DNA of 64,000 nt, from assembly GCF_900457465.1 (NCBI RefSeq), contig NZ_UAUU01000004.1, positions 25,364 to 89,363 on the forward strand. The letters run 5' to 3'. This DNA comes from Sphingobacterium multivorum. Lineage in GTDB: Bacteria > Bacteroidota > Bacteroidia > Sphingobacteriales > Sphingobacteriaceae. Below the pieces are notes generated by a model. That model was not told the origin of the DNA. It saw only the letters and a list, made by a program, of their open reading frames with translations, and ran no database searches. This document shows positions 15,914-26,044 of this stretch, one piece after another. Each line of letters begins with the position of its first letter. The first letter of the stretch is position 1. The translations under genes were made by a program, and so were the position numbers.

Positions 15914-16900
15914 ATGAAGAAAGTGCTGATTTTGATGGGTATTCTATTGATACCTATATTTTTTATTGTATTGAATAATACGGGGCGGGGTACAATCGCT
16001 AAAGATAATATTGTGTTTCGAGATAAATTATCTGATTACAATTTATTCAAAGGCAAAATTGCTGATCTTGTTCCAAACGACCAGGGAATTTCCTATGAAT
16101 TAGCCTCCACCTTATTTACAGACTATACCGATAAAAAGCGCGTCATCTTTCTTCCCAGGGGAAAAAAAATGATCGCCTCAGATGATGGTTTGCCCAGCTT
16201 CCCCGATGGTACCCTAATTGCCAAAACATTTTTTTATCCGCAAAAAGATGCGGCCGGAGATGTACGACAGCAATTGCTTGAAACACGGCTGTTGATTTAT
16301 AAAGACGGACAGTGGAATGCAGCAACCTATCAATGGAATGCAGCCCAAGATGAAGCTTTGTTGTTGATGGACAGTGCTTCCGTGCATGTTTCGTTTTTGG
16401 ACAGCAAAGGTGACGAGCGACAAACAAATTATATTATTCCTTCACGAAACGATTGTATGGCATGCCATCGACAAGGAAATCAGCTGTTTCCGATATGTCC
16501 AAAGATCAGAAATCTGAACCGGATAATCGGTCACGATGGTGACAGCATTCAGCAACTGGTGCAGTTGACCAAACAGGGGGCTCTCGATCTGAAGTCCTTC
16601 AAAAGCTTCACGAATTTACCGAGTTATGATGACCTTGCCCAATCAACTGCAAGTCGTGCGCGAGCTTATTTGGAAATCAACTGTGCCCATTGTCACAATC
16701 CGAAAGGGACAGCCTACATGACCATGCTGGATCTTCGTTATGAAAGCCCCATGCATGAAACTGGAATTTGGTTGAAACAAGCGAAGATTATTGGACGGAT
16801 GTCTACGCTTGGAGAGATGCATATGCCTCAAAAGGGAACCACCGTACTGCATGATGAAGGAATACTGCTGATTAAAACCTATCTAAAAACTTTAAAATAA
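15914..16900 (+). CDS. SO2930-family dihaem c-type cytochrome
   Basis: A 328-residue exported haem protein. Residues 1-21 form a signal or anchor segment (VLILMGILLIPIFFIVLNN). Two haem c sites are visible: CMACH at 181-185 and CAHCH at 257-261. The region before the first site (FRDKLSDYNLFKG, TLFTDYTDKKRVIFLPRG, FPDGTLIAKTFFYP) is the conserved beta-rich part of the SO2930 family, often found with a partner parallel beta-helix protein that is absent here. It probably moves electrons in the periplasm; donor and acceptor are unknown. It is divergent from cydAB, 226 bp away. Confidence 0.85.
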   Translation: MKKVLILMGILLIPIFFIVLNNTGRGTIAKDNIVFRDKLSDYNLFKGKIADLVPNDQGISYELASTLFTDYTDKKRVIFLPRGKKMIASDDGLPSFPDGTLIAKTFFYPQKDAAGDVRQQLLETRLLIYKDGQWNAATYQWNAAQDEALLLMDSASVHVSFLDSKGDERQTNYIIPSRNDCMACHRQGNQLFPICPKIRNLNRIIGHDGDSIQQLVQLTKQGALDLKSFKSFTNLPSYDDLAQSTASRARAYLEINCAHCHNPKGTAYMTMLDLRYESPMHETGIWLKQAKIIGRMSTLGEMHMPQKGTTVLHDEGILLIKTYLKTLK

Positions 16901-17104
16901 GCATTCATTGCTTAACCTTAATCGGTAACCTTTTACGGCTACCAGTCTGCTTATATAGTCCCTCTGCAGGTCTCGTATATTTATTTTAAGAAAATCTATA
17001 GAATTAGTAGATTATATTAAATTTACTCCTATATTTGTGAAAAGATAACAGATCGCTGTTGAAAATATGCATTACTTTTCAGCGTGGCGTATTAACACAT
17101 TATT

Positions 17105-17215
17105 ATGGAACATATCAATATTAGTAAAAGCACATTTTTCGTAAGTATTACTGCAAAGTCTCTGAAGGCTAAATCCCCTGATGTAAGAAAGATGCGAATG
17201 TGTCATATAGGATAA
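17105..17215 (+). CDS. Possible 36-residue leader ORF upstream of susC
   Basis: ATG at 17105 opens MEHINISKSTFFVSITAKSL and continues to a TAA at 17213, giving a small basic peptide with no signal sequence and no family I recognise. It lies between a candidate promoter and a stable hairpin, in the leader of the susC gene of PUL 1. It might be a leader peptide, an independent small protein, or noise; a frame of this length arises easily by chance. Confidence 0.25.
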   Translation: MEHINISKSTFFVSITAKSLKAKSPDVRKMRMCHIG

Positions 17216-17244
17216 TTTCCCTTATCTTTTCTCAAACTGACAGC

Positions 17245-17266
17245 AGGGGAGGCGCTCGCTTCCCCT
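17245..17266 (+). promoter_or_regulatory. Stable hairpin in the susC leader
   Basis: AGGGGAGGC (17245-17253) pairs with GCTTCCCCT (17258-17266), with one G-U pair, around a 4-nt loop. No T run follows, so it is not a standard terminator. It sits 73 nt before the susC start and may protect the mRNA or mask nearby sequence. Confidence 0.45.
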
Positions 17267-17339
17267 CATGTCTTCAAAATAAAAACAAGTTTTCGATTGG
17301 CGTTGGCACTTGTTCGTATTCACCATTAATACTTTATCT

Positions 17340-20300
17340 ATGAAAAATCTTAGGGTACTCCGGTATTCTACCTTGTCGCTATGTTTATTGTTATCTGGCG
17401 TTGGGCATCAGGTATATGCGCAAACAGATGTTAAACCGATTGTCAATGCTTCCTTATCAGGCTATGTATATGATAGTCAACGTAAGCAGCCTATTGAAGG
17501 CGTAACCATTCAACTCGAAGCTGTAACGCATGTTGTTACAACAGATCAAAAAGGTTTTTTTCAAATTGTAACGGGACAGAAATTACCATTTTCCATTACA
17601 CTCTCGCGCATTGGCTATAAGAAAAAGACCTTGTTAGTTTCCGAATCTCCCACAAAAATTGAATTAGAGCCAGTTACACAGGACCTGGATGAGGTGGTGG
17701 TTGTTGGCTATGGAACTCAGAAAAAAATCTCGTTGACCAATTCAATCGCCAGTATTGATGGTGATAAATTGACGAAAAGACCAGTTTCTAATACGCAGCA
17801 GGCTTTGCAGGGCTTATTACCGGGGGTGACTGTTCAAGACCTTGGTGGAAAACCAGGGCAATCGGCTGCCAATATTCGAATTAGAGGATTGACGACATTT
17901 AATACCAATTCGAGCAGCACCAGTGGATATGATCTCAGCAAGAATAATGCTTTGGTCATTGTGGACGGAATTGAACAACCCTGGTCCAAGTTAAACCCCA
18001 ATGATATCGCTTCAATTTCAGTCCTGAAGGATGCGGCTTCCACGGCGATATATGGATCACGTGCGACCAACGGTGTAATTATTGTAACTACCAAAAGTGC
18101 AAAATCTGGACATGTTGTGATTGATTATAATGGCTACTACGCCTTACAAAAATCAATCAACACCCCAAAGCAGATGGACGCCGTATCCTACCTCCAATTG
18201 CAACAGGACGCCTACCGTAACGCGGGGCTGGCTGTGCCGGCGCGATTTACTGACGAATCAATAACGGCTTATCGGACTGCGACCGATCGCGAAAAATATC
18301 CTTTACCGAATACATGGTTTGATACACTGTTGAAAACAGCTCCTCAACAAGACCATGCCTTGTCATTCGCAGGTGGAAATGACATTCTACGTTCTAGATT
18401 GGCGGTTCGTTATAATAAACAGGATGGTATTATTGATCATTATGGCGCTGAACTGGCGGATATTAGGCTAAACAACGATTATAAAGCAAGCTCTTGGCTT
18501 AATTTTACAGGAAGTATAAACTACCGATATAGCAAAGCCGCTGAGCCTGGACGTGATCCGATCAACAACTTTCTCCATGGCTCGATGTGGGTGGTGCCTA
18601 AATATGATGATGGTACCTATGGATTGAGTACTCAAGGCAATAACCCCTTGATGCTGATTGAGAAAAGTGGTTTTAAAAAGGTTAATGAAAACTACTTAAG
18701 CTCCATCGTTAAAACCGACATTCAATTGTGGAGAAATTTGTTATTTACGTCCCAATTTGGTGTAAGAGTGAACCTAAATAATACCAAAACCTTTTTGAAC
18801 GCTTTTGAAAATAAGGACCGAAATACAGGTATTGTAAAAAGTTTTCCGATCAATTCATTAAACGAAATTCGTGATAATAGCAGCGAGTATACATGGAACA
18901 ATCTGTTGACCTATCAATTGGCGGTTGGGCCAAATCATATTAAGGCACTTGTTGGCTATTCACAGATTCACAATTACCAAAATTACTTGACGGCTTATCG
19001 TGAAAGATTCTACAATAATGATATCACCTCCATCGGACAGGGAGCCGATGATGCGACCAAAAACAATAATGGATATGATGTGCAGTATGGCTTGCGTTCG
19101 TTTTTTGGTCGGGTAAATTACGATTGGGATGGCAAGTATCTGCTCGAAGTGAATGGGCGTTACGATGGTTCATCCCGTTTTGCGGGCGACAAGCAATATG
19201 GTTTTTTCCCTTCGGCATCAGCAGGATGGCTCTTATCCAAGGAAAACTTTTGGGAACCTATTCGAAATTCGTTGAACGAATTCAAAGTGCGTGCTTCCTG
19301 GGGCAAGACAGGAAACCAATCGGTAGATTTGTATAGTTATTATTCTGCCCTCATTGCGGCAGGATATGATTTTGGGGGTAAATCTGTACAGGGGTATCGA
19401 CTGGACAGTTATGCCAATCAGCAATTGGGCTGGGAGTCTACGATGCAGTATGATTTGGGCTTGGATGCCGCTTTCCTAAACAATCGCTTGACTTTTACCC
19501 TGGATTACTATAAAAAGGTAACTGACGATATTCTACTAAATCTGGATATTCCTGCCGTTTTGGGATTAAAGCCTTCACCCCAAAATGCGGGAACAGTACT
19601 GAATCGCGGTTGGGAATTCAGCGCAAATTATCAGAAAAGACCAAGTGCGCCTGGGGCTTTTGCTTACCAGCTGAATGGAAATTTAAGTATCAACCATAAT
19701 GAAGTAACCGATCTAAAAGGTACTGGACCCTACATTGCCGGATCGGATATTGACCCAAGGTATATTATTGCTAAAGGACTTCCGATCAACACACTTTGGG
19801 GATATAAGACCGATGGTCTCTTTCAGTCTGCGGAGGAAATTCAAGCTTATGGCGCTATGTATGCTACAAATACGAAGCCCGGAGATGTGAAATATGTGGA
19901 TTTGAACGGCGACGGGGTGATCAATGCAAATGACATGGCCGCTATTGGCAACTCTTTCCCCAAATATACCTTCGGAATAAATGGGAGTTTCACCTTTAAG
20001 AATTTTGATCTTGATCTGCTCTTTCAAGGTGCAGCAAAAGTCGATACCCGATTGTCAGGAGCATTGGCTGAGATGGGAAATCAGGAAGGCTTTACACACG
20101 AAATATTTACAAACAATTATTGGACACCAACACATACGGATGCACGCTTTCCGCGCGTGGTCAAATATGATTTGCGTAATGTCGCAACCTCGGACCGTTT
20201 AGTGGTTAACGGTTCTTACCTGCGGTTGAAAAACATACAGGTTGGATATACAGTGCCACTACATGCTATCGGAAAGACAGCAATCAACAAACTTCGGGTA

Positions 20301-20435
20301 TACCTATCCGCGACGAATTTATGGACAATTTCAAAATTGAATGAATGGAACCTGGAGCCTGAAGCGGAATCTGGACGAGCGGTATATTATCCGCAAACCG
20401 GCCTTTATACACTGGGCGTCAATTTGACGCTGTAG
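17340..20435 (+). CDS. SusC/RagA family TonB-linked outer membrane protein (PUL 1)
   Basis: A 1031-residue outer-membrane transporter importing oligosaccharides with its SusD partner and TonB energy. In order: signal peptide (1-28, ending HQVYAQ), carboxypeptidase-D-like domain (about 38-115, LSGYVYDSQRKQPIEGVTIQ), TonB box region DEVVVVGYGTQKK (about 120), plug domain (VDGIEQPWSKLNPNDIASIS, LKDAASTAIYGSRATNGVI) and a long barrel ending YTLGVNLTL. The ATG at 17340 is preferred because the reading frame before it has no ATG and the signal peptide begins there. No STN domain is present, so regulation by an anti-sigma factor is unlikely. susD follows 32 bp downstream. Confidence 0.93.
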   Translation: MKNLRVLRYSTLSLCLLLSGVGHQVYAQTDVKPIVNASLSGYVYDSQRKQPIEGVTIQLEAVTHVVTTDQKGFFQIVTGQKLPFSITLSRIGYKKKTLLVSESPTKIELEPVTQDLDEVVVVGYGTQKKISLTNSIASIDGDKLTKRPVSNTQQALQGLLPGVTVQDLGGKPGQSAANIRIRGLTTFNTNSSSTSGYDLSKNNALVIVDGIEQPWSKLNPNDIASISVLKDAASTAIYGSRATNGVIIVTTKSAKSGHVVIDYNGYYALQKSINTPKQMDAVSYLQLQQDAYRNAGLAVPARFTDESITAYRTATDREKYPLPNTWFDTLLKTAPQQDHALSFAGGNDILRSRLAVRYNKQDGIIDHYGAELADIRLNNDYKASSWLNFTGSINYRYSKAAEPGRDPINNFLHGSMWVVPKYDDGTYGLSTQGNNPLMLIEKSGFKKVNENYLSSIVKTDIQLWRNLLFTSQFGVRVNLNNTKTFLNAFENKDRNTGIVKSFPINSLNEIRDNSSEYTWNNLLTYQLAVGPNHIKALVGYSQIHNYQNYLTAYRERFYNNDITSIGQGADDATKNNNGYDVQYGLRSFFGRVNYDWDGKYLLEVNGRYDGSSRFAGDKQYGFFPSASAGWLLSKENFWEPIRNSLNEFKVRASWGKTGNQSVDLYSYYSALIAAGYDFGGKSVQGYRLDSYANQQLGWESTMQYDLGLDAAFLNNRLTFTLDYYKKVTDDILLNLDIPAVLGLKPSPQNAGTVLNRGWEFSANYQKRPSAPGAFAYQLNGNLSINHNEVTDLKGTGPYIAGSDIDPRYIIAKGLPINTLWGYKTDGLFQSAEEIQAYGAMYATNTKPGDVKYVDLNGDGVINANDMAAIGNSFPKYTFGINGSFTFKNFDLDLLFQGAAKVDTRLSGALAEMGNQEGFTHEIFTNNYWTPTHTDARFPRVVKYDLRNVATSDRLVVNGSYLRLKNIQVGYTVPLHAIGKTAINKLRVYLSATNLWTISKLNEWNLEPEAESGRAVYYPQTGLYTLGVNLTL

Positions 20436-20467
20436 TGTGATTGTTAATAATATATAATTGAAAACGA

Positions 20468-22078
20468 ATGAAATTTTACAACTATCTATATCAAAAAAGA
20501 AACCTGATTTTCAGTTTCGGACTGTTTTCGCTTATGCTGATTAGCTGTGATAAGAATCTGTTAGATGCTGTACCTACCGACCGCCAGTCGGAAAATATAT
20601 TTTGGAAGAGCCAAGCCGATGCGGAGCTAGCTGTAAATGCGCTCTACAACGACCTGGATGGAGCAGAAATCTTCTATTCCGATGCATTGACGGATATAGC
20701 CCATGTCAATCAGCCTTTCGCTGTGGATGCCTATATTGAATTGGGTACCTATGATGCTTCAAGTTCTCGGTTGTACAACACCTGGAGCAGTGCCTATAAA
20801 GGAATCGGTGCAGCCAATTACTTTTTGGCGAATGTTGGTAAAATCGAGGGCAGCAAAGATGAAACATTGATTGCTCGATATATCGGCGAAGCGCGCGTGT
20901 TAAGAGCCTATCAATATATCAAATTGGCCTATTTATTCGGTGCAGTTCCTCTGGTAAAGGCACCATTGACACTACAGGAAGGAAGAGAAGTACAACAAGC
21001 GACGCTATCTGAAATCTATGATTTTATCGACAGCGAATTGGAACTGGCTGCGGCAAGTTTGCCTGAAAGCTACTCCAGTAACGATATCGGACGCATAACC
21101 CGTTGGGCCGCATTGGGCCTGAAAGCCCGGTCGGATTTATATGCAGGACGTTTTGCAGCAGCAGCAAAGGCAGCAAAAACGATTATCGATGGCAAACGAT
21201 TCGAGCTTTACCCTTCGTACGCAAATCTGTTTACGTATGCAGCTGAAAATAACAAAGAGGTATTGTTGGATAAGCAATTTCTGGAGAATATATACACGCA
21301 AAGTGTCTTTAACCTCTTAGCCTCCTATAGCCAACAAAATGGGCAGAGTACCTATGTGCCTACCAAAGCCTTGGTCGATAGCTATACCACATCCAAAGGC
21401 GATTTAATTACGGATGCCAATAGTGGTTATGATCCCAAAAATCCCTATAAAAATCGTGACCCGAGGCTTGCTTTTTCAATTTTTTTGGATGGCGATCCAC
21501 TTCCAAATGGAGCAATTTTTCATCCAGCACCAAATAGTGGGACTGCCGATGCTGTGGGGAGCACCTATATTGCTTCTACAACAGGTTTCAATATAAAGAA
21601 GTATATCGATAAAAAGGATTTGGCAAACCCTTCTAAAAGTGGCTTGAATATTATACTATTACGTTATGCTGAGATATTATTGACCTATGCGGAAGCAAAA
21701 ATTGAGCTCGGCGAAATTGATGGCAGTGTTTACGATGCCATCAACCAAATTAGAAATTCACGAACGGATGTAAAACTTCCAATAACAAGTAATCAAGCAA
21801 ATCAGGAGCAACTTCGCCAGTTGGTTCGTCGCGAGCGTACGGTGGAACTGGCATTTGAGGGGTTGCATCTCGCGGATATAAGACGATGGAAAACTGCTGA
21901 AAAGGTTGTTCCTGGTAAAGTGTATGGCATCACCTATCAAAATAATAACGGAGAGGCAGTTGTCGTTGAAGCAGCCTCTGAAAGCCGTGTTTTTGATGCG
22001 AAAAAGCATTATCTCTGGCCCATTCCACAACGGGAAATTAACCTCAATCCGAATTTAAAACAGAATCCAAATTGGTAA
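20468..22078 (+). CDS. SusD/RagB family nutrient-binding lipoprotein (PUL 1)
   Basis: A 536-residue surface lipoprotein that caps the SusC barrel and binds glycan. It has a signal peptide with lipobox LMLISCDKN (Cys about 27), then the SusD N-terminal helices ([34 protein letters not shown]), TPR-like helices ([20 protein letters not shown]) and the C-terminal RagB domain ([53 protein letters not shown]). It pairs with the susC just upstream, and a sulfatase follows. The ligand is unknown; a sulfated glycan is suggested by the neighbour. Confidence 0.93.
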   Translation: MKFYNYLYQKRNLIFSFGLFSLMLISCDKNLLDAVPTDRQSENIFWKSQADAELAVNALYNDLDGAEIFYSDALTDIAHVNQPFAVDAYIELGTYDASSSRLYNTWSSAYKGIGAANYFLANVGKIEGSKDETLIARYIGEARVLRAYQYIKLAYLFGAVPLVKAPLTLQEGREVQQATLSEIYDFIDSELELAAASLPESYSSNDIGRITRWAALGLKARSDLYAGRFAAAAKAAKTIIDGKRFELYPSYANLFTYAAENNKEVLLDKQFLENIYTQSVFNLLASYSQQNGQSTYVPTKALVDSYTTSKGDLITDANSGYDPKNPYKNRDPRLAFSIFLDGDPLPNGAIFHPAPNSGTADAVGSTYIASTTGFNIKKYIDKKDLANPSKSGLNIILLRYAEILLTYAEAKIELGEIDGSVYDAINQIRNSRTDVKLPITSNQANQEQLRQLVRRERTVELAFEGLHLADIRRWKTAEKVVPGKVYGITYQNNNGEAVVVEAASESRVFDAKKHYLWPIPQREINLNPNLKQNPNW

Positions 22079-22121
22079 AAATTGTTATCTTGTGGCACGA
22101 ATCCAATTAACTCATACAACT

Positions 22122-23486
22122 ATGATGCGATACACTAAATTTATGACCGCTATGGCTTTATTTTTACTGGTGGCTTTTGCCAATGCCCAGCAAAAAAAGC
22201 CTAATATTATCTTAATTTTGACCGATGATCTCGGATATAGCGACATTGGCTGTTATGGAAGTCCGAATATTTCAACCCCCTTTTTGGATTCGATCGCCAG
22301 TAAGGGCGTGAGAGCAACAAACTTTATGGTTTCTACGCCCTCGTGTACACCTTCAAGAGCTTCTTTATTAACCGGGAGATATGCTTCACGTTATAATCTT
22401 CCAGCACCAATCGGTCCAGGCTCAGATTTAGGCTTGCCTGATGAGGAGGAAACGATTGCCGAATTATTAAAAAAGGTAGGCTATCGGACAGCATTGGTCG
22501 GAAAATGGCATTTAGGAGATAAACAAACTTACCATCATCCTAATCAGCAAGGCTTCGATTCTTTTTATGGCATGCTGTATAGCCACGATTACCGCGATCC
22601 TTATGTAAAGACCGACTCTGTCATTAAGATCTTCCGGAATCGGAAACCTGAAGTCGTGGCACCCGACGATTCGGATCTGAGCGCACTTTATCACAAAGAA
22701 ACAGTGAAGTTTATTGAAAATCAAGATAAAGATCATCCATTCTTTTTATACTATGCGCATAATTTTCCACATCTTCCTTTGGCATTTGCCAACAAAAAGA
22801 ACCGATTTGCAGATCAGCAAAATGCAGGCCCTCTGGGTGCGGTGATGCAGGAGCTGGATCATAATTTTTCGGAGCTCTGGAAAACGGTTGAGCGAAAAGG
22901 CCTCGCCGATAACACCATTTTAATTTTTTCAAGTGATAATGGTCCCTGGATAGCTTATCCATCGCGAATGTCTGACGATCACGCTACAAAGAACTGGCAT
23001 GTGGGTACTGCAGGTGTCTTCAAAGGTTCTAAAGCCGAAACAACAGAAGGTGGTGTCCGTGTACCGTTCATTGTTTATGGAAAGGGCTATGCCCAAGAAG
23101 GGAAAGTTCTTCGACAGGCAATTAGCAACTTGGATGTGTTGCCGACCATCGCCAAATGGACCGGTGCATCATTGCCGAAGAAATCTATCGATGGTCAAGC
23201 GATCGATTCTTTATTGAACGGCAAATCGGAAGATTTAAAAACAGCACATAGACCAATATTTTTAGTGAATTATGGACATGTTGAGGCGGTTCGGTCAGGT
23301 GACTGGAAGTATCGTCGGATAGCAGGCGGAGTCAATCAGATTTCGGGTAAACCTTATGATGCTATTGAAGAACTACATAACATTGCCTGGGATCCGAGTG
23401 AAAGAACCAATATTTTAACGGAATATCCAGAAAAAGCGGCGGAATTGCGTTTATTGTTTGAAAGCTTTGATGGGAATATGGAGTAG
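22122..23486 (+). CDS. Formylglycine-dependent sulfatase (S1 family, exported)
   Basis: A 454-residue exported hydrolase that removes sulfate esters, probably from a glycan. It has a signal peptide (1-26, ending VAFANA), the metal-binding [19 protein letters not shown], and the sulfatase signature [12 protein letters not shown] with Cys75 as the residue converted to formylglycine by a maturase encoded elsewhere. GKWHLGD and SSDNGP follow as further active-site segments. I chose ATG 22122; the frame extends upstream to a GTG but lacks a better signal peptide. The gene follows SusC/SusD in the same direction with a 43-bp gap, and a terminator ends the unit. Subfamily and target sugar cannot be assigned by eye. 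Confidence 0.92.
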   Translation: MMRYTKFMTAMALFLLVAFANAQQKKPNIILILTDDLGYSDIGCYGSPNISTPFLDSIASKGVRATNFMVSTPSCTPSRASLLTGRYASRYNLPAPIGPGSDLGLPDEEETIAELLKKVGYRTALVGKWHLGDKQTYHHPNQQGFDSFYGMLYSHDYRDPYVKTDSVIKIFRNRKPEVVAPDDSDLSALYHKETVKFIENQDKDHPFFLYYAHNFPHLPLAFANKKNRFADQQNAGPLGAVMQELDHNFSELWKTVERKGLADNTILIFSSDNGPWIAYPSRMSDDHATKNWHVGTAGVFKGSKAETTEGGVRVPFIVYGKGYAQEGKVLRQAISNLDVLPTIAKWTGASLPKKSIDGQAIDSLLNGKSEDLKTAHRPIFLVNYGHVEAVRSGDWKYRRIAGGVNQISGKPYDAIEELHNIAWDPSERTNILTEYPEKAAELRLLFESFDGNME

Positions 23487-23504
23487 CTAGAAATAGCAAT
23501 GACT

Positions 23505-23546
23505 AAACATAGACATCGTTAAACATAGACATCGTTAAACATAGAC
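23505..23546. repeat. 16-bp tandem repeat, 2.6 copies
   Basis: AAACATAGACATCGTT occurs at 23505-23520 and 23521-23536, followed by a partial copy AAACATAGAC (23537-23546). It lies between the sulfatase stop and the terminator. Probably slipped-strand duplication without function. Confidence 0.7.
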
Positions 23547-23585
23547 AAGGCGGCACTTATTTTCGAAGTGTCGCCTTGTTTTTTT
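23546..23585. terminator. Terminator between PUL 1 and PUL 2
   Basis: CAAGGCGGCACTT (23546-23558) pairs with AAGTGTCGCCTTG (23566-23578), with one G-U pair, followed by seven T (23579-23585). It ends the plus-strand sulfatase unit. The GH3 gene converges on it from the minus strand, for which only a weak T run is present. Confidence 0.85.
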
Positions 23586-23602
23586 ATAGAGATGCAATAG
23601 AT

Positions 23603-25879
23603 TTAAAGCAATTCAAACTCTTTTTCTTTGACATCACGGCTGTTGGGACCAATGTAGACTTTGAAAGTTCCTGGTTCGGCAACGTAATTCAGATTGTTGT
23701 CAAAAAATTTGAGATCATCTACTTTGATGTTAAAGTTTACCGTTTTTTGATCTCCTTTTTTGAGGAATATTTTTTGAAAGCCTTTTAATTCTTTTACAGG
23801 ACGCGTGACAGAACCAACAACATCCTGGATATAGAGCTGCACGGTTTCTTCCGCATCATAGTTTCCTGTATTGCAGATGTCGATACTTGCTAGCAGCGTA
23901 CCTTTATCGTCAATTGTGTTGCGGTCAAGACGAATTTCACCATAGGTAAACGTCGTATAACTTAATCCATAACCAAAAGGGTAGAGTGGGGAATTGCTTA
24001 CATCGAGATAATTTGATTTGAATTTTTCAAAATCGCCCGAGTTTCCGTAGGGTCTACCGGTGTTTTTATGCGCATAATAGATCGGAATCTGACCAACATT
24101 GCGTGGGAAGGTGGCGGTAATCTTACCTGAAGGAACGACGTCCCCAAATAAGACATCGGCTACTGCTTTTCCTGTTTCCGTTCCGCCAAACCACACATTT
24201 AATATGGCTGGTACGTGAGCATCTTCCCAGGTAAGCGTAAGTGGTCTACCCGTAAATAACACCAATATAACTGGTTTTCCTGTTGCCAGTAATGCTTTTA
24301 ACAGGTTCTGTTGATTTTTCGGAATATCCAATTCGGAGCGACTGGAGCTTTCACCCGACATTTCTGATGATTCACCAAGGGCAGCCACGACCACATCGGA
24401 TTGTTGAGCAACTTTTACAGCGTCTGCGATGATCTCCTCTTCTTTTCGGGAATCGCGTGTTATGGTACGGCCAAACATGGTTGCATGCTTTTGGTAAATT
24501 GGATCTTCCAACAGATTGCTGCCCAGGTGTGTGAGGATATTGACTTGATTACCCAACACGGCTTTCATTCCCTCCACTAAAGAGGCTGTTTTGTCCAATT
24601 CAGCACTGACACTCCATGTTCCGGGCATATTTGGACCTGAATTGGCTAATGGACCAATGACAGCAATTGTACCTGTTTTTTTTAATGGAAGTGCTTGGTT
24701 TTCATTTTTCAGCAAGACAAAAGATTTTGCTGCAATTTCCCGGGCTTTGGCATGATTGGCAGCCGATCCGATTACAGTTTTTGCCCGTTTTTCGTCACAA
24801 TAGCAGTAGGGATCGTCAAATAAGCCTAATTTATACTTGGCTTCCAAAACAAACCGGCAGGCCCTATCGATGTCTGCTATTTTGACCTTGCCCGCATCTA
24901 AAGATTTTTTTAGTGTCGTCAGAAACCCTTCACCAACCATATCCATATCAACGCCAGCATTCAGGCTTAAGGCCGAGACCTGTTGGAGGTCACCGAGGCC
25001 ATGTGCTGTTAATTCGTTTACAGCAGTGTAATCAGTTACGACCAATCCTTTAAAGCCCCATTGCTTACGTAAGACATCCGTCATTAACCATTTATTTGCC
25101 GAGGCAGGGACACCATTGATATCGTTAAAAGAAGTCATGATACTTCCTGCTCCCGCATCTATCGCTGCTTTATAAGGAGGTAGATATTCGTTGTACATGC
25201 GGTGAAGGCTCATATCCGTGCTATTGTAATCACGACCACCTTCGGCTGCACCATATAAGGCGAAATGTTTGACACAGGCCATCATGGTGTTATGTGCTGC
25301 CAGGTTATCCCCTTGGAAGCCATGGACGATGGCTTCTGCAACCCGCGAGCTTAGATAGGTATCTTCACCCGCACCTTCGGAAATACGGCCCCAGCGTGGA
25401 TCGCGCGAGATATCGACCATGGGCGAAAATGCCCAATTAATTCCATCAGCGGTAGCTTCTTCGGCGGCAATACGTGCCGATTGTTGAATCAAGTTCATAT
25501 CCCAGGTAGCAGCAAGACCTAAGGGAATTGGGAATACCGTACGATAACCGTGAATGACATCCATTCCAAAAATGATAGGTATTTTTAAGCGGGATTGCTT
25601 GACGGCTATTTCTTGCGTTTTGCGAATTTTCGCTGGTGTGCTCATGCTGAAAATACCACCGATTTGGCCGTTTCTAATTTTGGTATCCACATCGGTGGAT
25701 ACAGTGGTTCCAGTTGTCGCTTCGCCACCGGTTACCAAATTAAGTTGTCCAATCTTTTCTTCGACAGTCATCTTAGCCATAAGCTGATCAATGAATGTGT
25801 CCATTTTCGGATTGGATTGCGCTGGACTTGTATGCCAGGCGAGCAATGCAAGAAGGAAAGTACCTACTACTTTTTTCAT
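23603..25879 (-). CDS. Glycoside hydrolase family 3 beta-glucosidase (PUL 2)
   Basis: A 758-residue exported exo-acting enzyme. It has a signal peptide (1-20, ending HTSPAQ), a GH3 TIM barrel (GMDVIHGYRTVFPIPLGLAA, SPMVDISRDPRWGRISEGAG, KHFALYGAAEGGRDYN), catalytic nucleophile Asp about 283 in LVVTDYTAV, the alpha/beta sandwich (VVVAALGESSEMSGESSSRS) and a C-terminal fibronectin-III-like domain (YPFGYGLSYTTFTYGEIRLD). Length and layout match BglX-like enzymes. It is the last gene of the susC-susD-GH144-GH3 unit. In characterised Bacteroidota beta-1,2-glucan loci a GH3 enzyme cleaves sophoro-oligosaccharides, which is the likely job here; specificity is inferred from context. Confidence 0.92.
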   Translation of the reverse strand: MKKVVGTFLLALLAWHTSPAQSNPKMDTFIDQLMAKMTVEEKIGQLNLVTGGEATTGTTVSTDVDTKIRNGQIGGIFSMSTPAKIRKTQEIAVKQSRLKIPIIFGMDVIHGYRTVFPIPLGLAATWDMNLIQQSARIAAEEATADGINWAFSPMVDISRDPRWGRISEGAGEDTYLSSRVAEAIVHGFQGDNLAAHNTMMACVKHFALYGAAEGGRDYNSTDMSLHRMYNEYLPPYKAAIDAGAGSIMTSFNDINGVPASANKWLMTDVLRKQWGFKGLVVTDYTAVNELTAHGLGDLQQVSALSLNAGVDMDMVGEGFLTTLKKSLDAGKVKIADIDRACRFVLEAKYKLGLFDDPYCYCDEKRAKTVIGSAANHAKAREIAAKSFVLLKNENQALPLKKTGTIAVIGPLANSGPNMPGTWSVSAELDKTASLVEGMKAVLGNQVNILTHLGSNLLEDPIYQKHATMFGRTITRDSRKEEEIIADAVKVAQQSDVVVAALGESSEMSGESSSRSELDIPKNQQNLLKALLATGKPVILVLFTGRPLTLTWEDAHVPAILNVWFGGTETGKAVADVLFGDVVPSGKITATFPRNVGQIPIYYAHKNTGRPYGNSGDFEKFKSNYLDVSNSPLYPFGYGLSYTTFTYGEIRLDRNTIDDKGTLLASIDICNTGNYDAEETVQLYIQDVVGSVTRPVKELKGFQKIFLKKGDQKTVNFNIKVDDLKFFDNNLNYVAEPGTFKVYIGPNSRDVKEKEFELL

Positions 25880-26044
25880 CGTATTATTTTTTTTGTGCGC
25901 GTGGATTTTGCTTTCCGCGCAATAGGGTAAGTTTATGTCAAGTGCTCAAGATGATCCCTGAGTTTTCTTGATCAGATGTCCTGTTATTTTGGTGGAAGGA
26001 ACCATTTTCAACGTGTGACGGATTGAAAATGATTCCATAGGCCA

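Larger units (their letters stand above)
16901..17339. other. Long leader region of PUL 1
   Basis: This 439-bp gap holds a good -7 box TATATTTG at 17030-17037 (the -33 side is weak), a 36-codon open frame (17105-17215) and a strong hairpin (17245-17266), listed separately. A transcript from this box would carry a leader of about 300 nt before susC. I see no cis-acting RNA family that I recognise. Confidence 0.45.

Noticed and set aside
17105..17215. The 36-codon frame upstream of PUL 1 susC as a confident gene
   Set aside because: No recognised family, no clear signal, and frames of this size are common by chance; listed only at low confidence.
23505..23546. The 16-bp tandem repeat as a regulatory or recombination site
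   Set aside because: It is downstream of a stop codon, immediately before a terminator, with no second occurrence in the window; slipped-strand duplication is sufficient.
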